Source of the DNA: Peribacillus deserti
GTDB taxonomy: Bacteria; Bacillota; Bacilli; Bacillales; DSM-1321
DNA length: 64,000 nt
Direction: 5' to 3'
Assembly (NCBI RefSeq): GCF_016909175.1
Contig: NZ_JAFBFI010000001.1
Span: 248,001 to 312,000 of the forward strand
The notes under the pieces were generated by a model, which saw nothing but the letters and a program-made list of their open reading frames with translations, did not search any database and was not told the origin of the DNA. The translations under genes and the position numbers were made by a program. Positions 58,807 to 64,000 of this stretch are shown here, piece after piece; position 1 is the stretch's first letter; the number at the start of each line of letters is the position of its first letter.

Positions 58807-59637
58807 ATGCAAAGCAAAGCAAGTAAAGCGGTTATCGTCATCATAGGCATTCTGATAGGCCTGATATTCCTTGTTCCAATCTTCTGGATGCTGGCTACTT
58901 CTTTCAAAAGCGACCAGGAAGCGTTTACGGCAGGATTAAAGTGGCTGCCGGAAGTATTTACTCTAGAAAACTATCAATATGCTTTTCAAGGAGACGGAGA
59001 AACTCCCGTCTTAGCATGGATGGCCAACTCACTTTTTGTTGGTATTGCCGGAACTTTAATTGTCTTGATTGTTGATACATTGGCTGCATATGGACTCGCA
59101 CGATTAGATGTTCCTTTTAAAAAGCTGTTCATCGGCATGTTCATCGGATCTTTAACCATTCCATGGGTTATTACATTCCTTCCATTGTATATGGAATTCA
59201 ACACTTTCGGCCTTCTCGATACGTATGCCGTCTTAATACTTCCTTATTCAGCGAACGCGTTTGGTGTATTTCTTCTATATCAATATTTCAGAGGATTCCC
59301 AAAAGAGCTGGAAGAAGCGGCATTCCTGGATGGAGCCAATAAGTGGCAGGTATTCACAAAGGTTGTACTGCCATCTGCCCGACCGGTTATCTGGACACTG
59401 GCAATCTTCACATTCATGGGAATTTACAACGACTTCCTATGGCCTTTAGTGACAACGAATTCTCCGGAAATGCGGACAATCACCACAGGTATTGCCATCA
59501 TGCAACAGGGAAGCTTCGTATCTTCGCCGGCAAAATTAATGGCATTAACTTCAATAGCGACGATACCAGCGGTGCTTCTGTTTGTGATCGGCCAGCGTTC
59601 GTTTATTAAAGGTGTAACACAGTCAGGAATAAAATAA
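58807..59637 (+). CDS. CUT1 ABC transporter permease, MalG/UgpE type
   Basis: A 276-residue, six-helix permease. EAA loop KELEEAAFLDGANKWQVFTKVVLPSARP near residues 163-190, and the ending RSFIKGVTQSGIK. GAGTAGTGGAG precedes ATG 6 bp after the previous stop, so the permeases are coupled. The GH2 gene follows after 91 bp containing a short GC-rich inverted repeat (GCACCCAGTGAC / GCTAACCGGGTGC) that could be a weak attenuator. Confidence 0.92.
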   Translation: MQSKASKAVIVIIGILIGLIFLVPIFWMLATSFKSDQEAFTAGLKWLPEVFTLENYQYAFQGDGETPVLAWMANSLFVGIAGTLIVLIVDTLAAYGLARLDVPFKKLFIGMFIGSLTIPWVITFLPLYMEFNTFGLLDTYAVLILPYSANAFGVFLLYQYFRGFPKELEEAAFLDGANKWQVFTKVVLPSARPVIWTLAIFTFMGIYNDFLWPLVTTNSPEMRTITTGIAIMQQGSFVSSPAKLMALTSIATIPAVLLFVIGQRSFIKGVTQSGIK

Positions 59638-59728
59638 TTTTAGTTTATAAAATTGTCCAGCTCCAGCACCCAGTGACTAGCGCTAACCGGGTGCTTGCGC
59701 ATTTAATTTAGGAAGGATTGAGTATACA

Positions 59729-61492
59729 ATGTCTATTCCCCGCAATGAATATCCTAGACCCCAATTTGTCCGTAATGAATGGCAAAACTTAAACGGTCAA
59801 TGGGACTTTGCTTTTGATGATGGAAATAAAGGTCTTTCTGAAAAATGGTTTGAGCAATTTCCAGCAGGGCAGACCATTACTGTTCCGTTTGCATTTCAAA
59901 CTGAGTTGAGCGGAATAAATGACCCTGGCTTTCATGATGTAGTATGGTATCACCGCAGAATTGCCGTTCCAGAGAAATGGTCTGGCAAGCAGATTCACCT
60001 TCATTTCGGTGCAGTGGATTACCGCTCATGGGTGTATATCAATGGCAATCTTGCCTTTCATCACGAAGGAGGAAATACTCCTTTTTCCGTAAATATCACT
60101 CATTTATTGAAAAAGGACGGCAGTGACGATGAAGTAACGGTACGTGTGGAAGATCCATCTGAAGATGTGACCATCCCAAGAGGGAAGCAGTACTGGCACG
60201 AAAAATCAGAGTCAATTTTTTACACGAGAACAACCGGAATCTGGCAGACAGTGTGGATGGAACCAGTTGATCAGGTTACGTTAAGCGGCATTCGCTGGAC
60301 ACCTGAAATTGACCGCGGGGACATTGATCTCGAGTTTGAAATCGATGGCGGTTTAATTGAAGGGCTTTCACTGTCTGTTGAGATTTCCTTTAAAGGCCAA
60401 AAAATCATCACTGATTCTTCGAATATCTATGAAATATACAATAAGCGGAGCTATAATCTGCGCAACCGCTTTACAGACCGCAGCAATATCCATGGACCTG
60501 GCTGGTACTGGTCTCCGGAACACCCAAATTTATTTGATGTCACACTTACCTTAAAAAATGGGGAGCAGATCCTTGATCAGATTGAGACCTATTTTGGAAT
60601 GAGAAAAGTATCCATCGAAGACGGTATTTTTATGCTGAACAATATGCCTTATTATCAAAAGCTTGTCCTGGATCAGGGATATTTCCCGAAGGCACTGTTA
60701 ACAGCTCCGACAGATGAAGACTTAAAGAAAGATATTGAGCTTGCCAAAGAAATGGGCTTTAACGGGGCGAGAAAGCACCAGAAGGTTGAAGATCCGCGTT
60801 TTCTTTACTGGGCAGATAAACTTGGATTTCTGGTATGGGGAGAAATGGCGAACGCATCTGAATACAGTGAAGAAGCTGCCCGCCGCTTAGCAACTGAATG
60901 GTTTGATGTAGTAAAGCGTGATTACAGTCATCCATCGATTATCGTATGGCTTCCGCTTAACGAAAGCTGGGGCATCTCAAGAGTTGCATACGACAAGCAG
61001 CAGCAGGCACATGCTACATCCATGTACTGGCAGACCAAGTCTATTGATCAAACTCGTCCCGTGCTTTCTAACGACGGCTGGGAGCACACGATTTCTGACA
61101 TCTGCGGCATTCATAACTACCGCAGTGCTGAGGAAATGGCCGAAGCTTACAAAGATGTGGAAAGCGCCATTTCAACTACACCGGCAAACCGTGTGATTTA
61201 TGCTAAGGGCTTCTCCTATGGCGGAGAACCGATTCTTATCACAGAATATGGCGGCATTGCTTATAAAGTGGACGAAACAGAAGGATGGGGCTACTCAGCC
61301 GTACAATCCGAGGAAGACCTGGTAGAAGAATACCGCAAAGTAACGGATGCGTTATTTAACAGTAAGGTTGTACAGGGCTTTTGCTATACTCAGTTAACCG
61401 ATGTTGAGCAGGAAATTAACGGACTGCTGACCTATGATCGTGAACCGAAATGTGATTTTAGCAAGATAAGAGAGATAAATAGTAAGAAATAA
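59729..61492 (+). CDS. GH2-family beta-glycosidase (beta-galactosidase/glucuronidase-like)
   Basis: A 587-residue cytoplasmic enzyme. N-terminal jelly-roll sugar-binding domain (about 10-180; LNGQWDFAFDD, WYHRRIAVPEKW, FGAVDYRSWVYING), an Ig-like domain (181-295) and a TIM barrel (300-585). The acid/base is Glu412 in LPLNESWG and the nucleophile Glu506 in ILITEYGG. It is shorter than LacZ and closer in size to beta-glucuronidase-like GH2 members; specificity cannot be read from sequence. The gal genes and GH43 enzyme nearby favour a beta-galactoside. AGGAAGGATTGAG precedes ATG. Last gene of the cre/ROK-controlled operon. Confidence 0.88.
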   Translation: MSIPRNEYPRPQFVRNEWQNLNGQWDFAFDDGNKGLSEKWFEQFPAGQTITVPFAFQTELSGINDPGFHDVVWYHRRIAVPEKWSGKQIHLHFGAVDYRSWVYINGNLAFHHEGGNTPFSVNITHLLKKDGSDDEVTVRVEDPSEDVTIPRGKQYWHEKSESIFYTRTTGIWQTVWMEPVDQVTLSGIRWTPEIDRGDIDLEFEIDGGLIEGLSLSVEISFKGQKIITDSSNIYEIYNKRSYNLRNRFTDRSNIHGPGWYWSPEHPNLFDVTLTLKNGEQILDQIETYFGMRKVSIEDGIFMLNNMPYYQKLVLDQGYFPKALLTAPTDEDLKKDIELAKEMGFNGARKHQKVEDPRFLYWADKLGFLVWGEMANASEYSEEAARRLATEWFDVVKRDYSHPSIIVWLPLNESWGISRVAYDKQQQAHATSMYWQTKSIDQTRPVLSNDGWEHTISDICGIHNYRSAEEMAEAYKDVESAISTTPANRVIYAKGFSYGGEPILITEYGGIAYKVDETEGWGYSAVQSEEDLVEEYRKVTDALFNSKVVQGFCYTQLTDVEQEINGLLTYDREPKCDFSKIREINSKK

Positions 61493-61502
61493 TGGTGTTG
61501 AA

Positions 61503-61540
61503 GATCCCTGTGCTCCTGTGGAGAGTGCGGGGATTTTTTT
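61503..61540 (+). terminator. Terminator after the GH2 gene
   Basis: Imperfect stem ATCCCTGTGCTC / GAGAGTGCGGGGAT followed by TTTTTTTT. Confidence 0.85.
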
Positions 61541-61737
61541 TGGAGCTGGGCTGCGGTAGATGAGGTGCTAATTTGAAGTGCTGAGGGCTGAGTTTTGATG
61601 AGGAACAGCTAATGGCAGAACGGTGGAAAAAGCGAGGCGGAATGAGCTGCTGTGACGGCGGAGAAACTAGATGGGGTGAAAGTTCAAAGTGGTACGGGGT
61701 GTAGCGCAGAACCGGTGAGGATACCTGCCTAGTTTCG

Positions 61738-61920
61738 GCTCAATTATCTTGTTATCCGCACAATCTTTTAATAAAGCCACAAATAATAAGGGATTCGGCG
61801 CAATTTTACTCTATGAAGCTGCCATGGAAATAAGTTTTATAGTCATTATATACGTTTGGCGCAATTATTTTTTTATATGATGCAATTATCTCAAAAAACG
61901 GCTCAATTATTTCTCAGGGA
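61738..61920. repeat. Intergenic 21-bp-period repeat array H (core CAATTA)
   Basis: CAATTA-like cores at 61741, 61761, 61780, 61801, 61862, 61883 and 61904. The gap from 61801 to 61862 is 61 bp, three periods, so phase is kept across two decayed units. Same core and orientation as array A. It lies between the convergent GH2 and ROK genes, after a G-rich, C-poor stretch (61541-61735). Confidence 0.88.
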
Positions 61921-61950
61921 CCCTCAGTATGGCTTCAGCCACACACGCCT

Positions 61951-61985
61951 AAAAAAACAGCCTCAACTCAAAGAGCAGAAGCTGT
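61951..61985 (-). terminator. Minus-strand terminator overlapping the end of the ROK gene
   Basis: Stem AACAGC.TC / GA.GCTGTT; on the minus strand it is followed by TTTTTTTA. The last codons of the ROK gene form one arm. Confidence 0.75.
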
Positions 61986-63206
61986 TTCAGTATTCCTTGA
62001 TGTAAACAATTCAGCCAAAATGAGTGCGACTGCCCCCATGGCGGTTGCGTCATCACCGAATTTAGAAAGGATGATTTCGGTTTCTTTTGCTGGCTGTGTC
62101 AGAGCACGCTGCTTAACGGTTTGTGTGATGCTTTCCATAATTAGATCGCCGGCATTGGAAACGCCGCCGCCGATGATAATTCGTCTTGGGTTTACGGTAT
62201 GGATAAGGTTGGTTAAGCCAACTCCCATATAGCGTCCTGCCTGCTGAAGGGCTGTGCGGCATAAGCTGTCGCCGTCCAGGGCCGCCTTGTAAATTAATTC
62301 GCCTGTCACGTTGTCGAGATTGCCTTCGGTAAGCTGGGACAATAGACTGGATTGCCCAAGCCGCATTTCTTTTTTTACTCGATCCACAATAGCAGGGCCC
62401 GAGGCGAATGTCTGCAGACAGCCGTAATTGCCGCATGTGCATTTGGGGCCATCGATGTCTATGACCATATGTCCTATTTCGCCGCTGATAAAATGGCTGC
62501 CATGATAGAGTTTTCCATTCATAATGATTCCAGCGCCGATTCCACGGCCGACATTTATACAAACGAAGCTGTCGATGCCGGCTCCGTTGCCAAACCATAG
62601 TTCCCCGAGGCTCATGGCGCGGCCGTCATTCTCCACTTTTACAATCATATTAAACTTTTCTTCAAGCACTTCTTTAATCGGGATATTGTGTAAATGTAAA
62701 TTAGGAGCAAACACAGATATCCCTTGATTGGCATCCACTATTCCGTGCATTCCTACGCCAATGCCGACTATTTTCTCTTCATCGATCTCTGTATCATCTA
62801 AAATGCTTTGGACAGACTGTATGATTGCTGAGAGAAGAGTTTCTCTGGTACTCTCAGCCGGGAGAGGGACGATCGAGTGTTTGATAATTGACCCGGTAAT
62901 GGTCGTGAGGATCGTCTTTATGTTCTGGGATCCTATATCCATCCCGATGACATGAAACATTTTACTGTTTAATGTTAATAGAGTGGGTTTGCGCCCTCCG
63001 CTGGATTCGCCCAGGTTTCTTTCAATTACAATTTCGGCCTGAAGTAATTCTTTAACAAGGCTGCTTACTGTTGGAGGTGTCAGCTTTGTCAGCTTTGCAA
63101 TTTCAGCCCTTGATATGGGACCTTTTTCTCGGATAATATTTAAAATTAACGAACGGTTCATAGATTTCATCAGCTTAAAACTGCCTCTGAGAAGGTTCTT
63201 CACCAT
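61968..63206 (-). CDS. ROK-family transcriptional repressor (XylR/NagC-like)
   Basis: A 412-residue regulator. N-terminal winged HTH (about 15-75: NRSLILNIIREKGPISRAEIAKLTKLTPPTVSSLVKELL), then a sugar-kinase-like ROK domain with GMDIGSQNIKT, ENDGRAMSLGELWFG, GRGIGAGIIMNGKLYHG, GEIGHMVID, the zinc motif CTCGNYGCLQTFAS and RRIIIGGGVSNAG. Such proteins release DNA when they bind a sugar. GGGGGAATAC precedes ATG. Matching AT-rich sites lie before this gene, galT and the ABC/GH2 operon, so it probably represses the galactoside module and itself. The inducer is not deducible; galactose or a galactoside is the natural guess. Confidence 0.9.
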   Translation of the reverse strand: MVKNLLRGSFKLMKSMNRSLILNIIREKGPISRAEIAKLTKLTPPTVSSLVKELLQAEIVIERNLGESSGGRKPTLLTLNSKMFHVIGMDIGSQNIKTILTTITGSIIKHSIVPLPAESTRETLLSAIIQSVQSILDDTEIDEEKIVGIGVGMHGIVDANQGISVFAPNLHLHNIPIKEVLEEKFNMIVKVENDGRAMSLGELWFGNGAGIDSFVCINVGRGIGAGIIMNGKLYHGSHFISGEIGHMVIDIDGPKCTCGNYGCLQTFASGPAIVDRVKKEMRLGQSSLLSQLTEGNLDNVTGELIYKAALDGDSLCRTALQQAGRYMGVGLTNLIHTVNPRRIIIGGGVSNAGDLIMESITQTVKQRALTQPAKETEIILSKFGDDATAMGAVALILAELFTSRNTETASAL

Positions 63207-63237
63207 TTGTATTCCCCCGTCTAAGTCAGTTATTTGT

Positions 63238-63262
63238 TACTTAATTAAATTTAATTATAAAC
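63238..63262. promoter_or_regulatory. ROK-type operator candidate upstream of the ROK gene
   Basis: Reverse complement of 63239-63256 reads AATTAAATTTAATTAAGT, matching the galT site in 15 of 17 aligned bases. Position about 35-50 bp before the start fits autoregulation. Confidence 0.55.
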
Positions 63263-63517
63263 TATTTGGCTATGTTAATACATCGTATAATAGTAAAAGG
63301 AACTATATTTAGACAAATTTCGGCAGAAACATATAAATGATTATTCTGACCCATTTTACAAAATAACATTTAAAGGTAAATAAATAATAAATTACCATAC
63401 TCACCTCATATTGACACTCCATTCTTTTTTTATTAGAATTCTTGCGTGAATACTGGCTTTTTAAAGGGGTTATTGTGGGGAACTATTAACAGGATTTGAC
63501 AGAAAGGGTGCAGAGCA

Positions 63518-63826
63518 TTGAATAGTGAAATTACACCTACATTGCCTTATGAAACCGGAACTCGGCTGACCAGAAATGAACTTAAGGATATACTTGATGA
63601 TAGTATTAGTTCATTTAAGGATCTATCTATTAAAGTAGCTGAACAAAACGAAGTGAAATTAAGCAAAGTCAGGGCTACTAATATTCTATTAGATGGGCTT
63701 AATAAGCATCAGCTGGTGGATATTATTAATCAGCTCTATTTAATTAACCAGAGAAATTCAAATGAAATTTCTTTTCTAAAATTTATTTTAACAGGACTTC
63801 TGAGTGAACAATCAAAGCAAAATTAA
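63518..63826 (+). CDS. Uncharacterised 102-residue helical protein
   Basis: Soluble protein starting (TTG) MNSEITPTLPYETGTRLTRNELKDILDDSI. The central part is helical (SFKDLSIKVAEQNEVKLSKVRATNILLDGLNKHQLVDIINQLYLINQR), and a last hydrophobic helix (SFLKFILTGLLSEQ) ends it. AAAGGGTG lies 7 nt before the TTG. Monocistronic with its own strong terminator. No family recognised. Confidence 0.62.
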   Translation: MNSEITPTLPYETGTRLTRNELKDILDDSISSFKDLSIKVAEQNEVKLSKVRATNILLDGLNKHQLVDIINQLYLINQRNSNEISFLKFILTGLLSEQSKQN

Positions 63827-63866
63827 AAAATGCCATAGAGCCCAAAGGCTCTATGGCATTTTTTAA
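63826..63866. terminator. Bidirectional terminator
   Basis: Perfect arms AAAAAATGCCATAGAGCC / GGCTCTATGGCATTTTTT with a 4-base loop, shared by the convergent genes on both sides. Confidence 0.95.
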
Positions 63867-63998
63867 TTATTCCTGAATGGTTGGTTCCTCTTCAGCTGCG
63901 GCACTGAACTTAGCTGTTTCTTCAGGAGTCAGGTCAAGGTGTGTTTTTAGCGTGTTTCTAATTTCCTCCACTGATGCATCATCAAGCTGGTAATAGTA
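63867..63998 (-). CDS. C-terminal end of an unknown protein (partial)
   Basis: The last 43 codons of a minus-strand gene running off the window: YYYQLDDASVEEIRNTLKTH followed by a Pro/Ala/Glu-rich end (AAAEEEPTIQE). The stop is next to the shared terminator, which supports a real gene end. Too short to name. Confidence 0.6.
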   Translation of the reverse strand, partial: YYYQLDDASVEEIRNTLKTHLDLTPEETAKFSAAAEEEPTIQE

Positions 63999-64000
63999 CA

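Overview
The window looks like chromosomal DNA of a Gram-positive, low-GC endospore-former of the family Bacillaceae. The signs are strong AGGAGG-type ribosome binding sites, frequent TTG/GTG starts, CcpA-type cre boxes, glycerol-phosphate wall teichoic acid genes (tagO, tagA, tagB, tagD, a tagF-like gene), a TagU-type LCP protein, YhgE/Pip, and a SecA2-SlaP accessory secretion pair of the kind known from the Bacillus cereus group. I see no rRNA, tRNA or CRISPR, and no intact mobile element; only a broken IS3-type transposase remnant. Genus and species cannot be fixed from this stretch.

Layout. 1-3.9 kb: end of a sugar ABC operon (permease tail, GH13 glucosidase, DUF1861 protein, GH130 mannoside phosphorylase/hydrolase), then an MFS transporter. 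5.4-8 kb: a decayed zone with the IS3 remnant, an APH-fold kinase and a perfect long palindrome. 8-11.5 kb: a glucose/mannose-type CUT1 ABC operon (binding protein plus two permeases) with a cre-like box. 11.6-20.6 kb: two tiny ORFs, LCP ligase, VOC protein, acyltransferase, secreted beta-helix protein, two unknown proteins, and a membrane EAL phosphodiesterase with a degenerate GGDEF site. 21-29 kb: HtrA-like lipoprotein, ECF sigma factor with a DUF4030 partner, secreted subtilase, YhgE. 29.5-36 kb: sugar porter, NUDIX, secreted transglutaminase-like protein, secA2-slaP. 36.6-45.6 kb: class A penicillin-binding protein, small unknown proteins, LysM-NlpC/P60 endopeptidase, and a 1145-residue glucosaminidase with six PA14-like repeats. 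45.8-51.5 kb: teichoic acid genes. 52-63.2 kb: a galactoside module (galT, galK, GH43 lipoprotein, CUT1 ABC transporter, GH2 beta-glycosidase, ROK regulator). 63.5-64 kb: an unknown small protein and the tail of another gene.

How it fits together. Two themes dominate. One is carbohydrate uptake and cleavage: three CUT1-type ABC systems, none with its own ATPase in view, so they probably share an MsmX-type ATPase, together with GH13, GH130, GH2 and GH43 enzymes and the Leloir steps GalK/GalT. The other is the cell envelope: teichoic acid synthesis and attachment, peptidoglycan synthesis and hydrolysis, and an accessory Sec route. Three similar AT-rich operator-like sites lie before galT, before the GH2/ABC operon and before the ROK gene. 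With a consensus promoter overlapped by an exact cre box, they suggest that the galactoside module is controlled by the ROK protein and CcpA.

Most unusual structure. Eight intergenic arrays of short degenerate repeats (9.5, 17.9, 26.6, 29.3, 36.3, 38.9, 51.6 and 61.7 kb) have different core sequences but almost the same period of 20-21 bp, about two turns of DNA. A second dispersed family, GGGGACTGTCCCC with GGGAAAT half-boxes, occurs at five loci and looks like REP elements. I know of no description of the first family.
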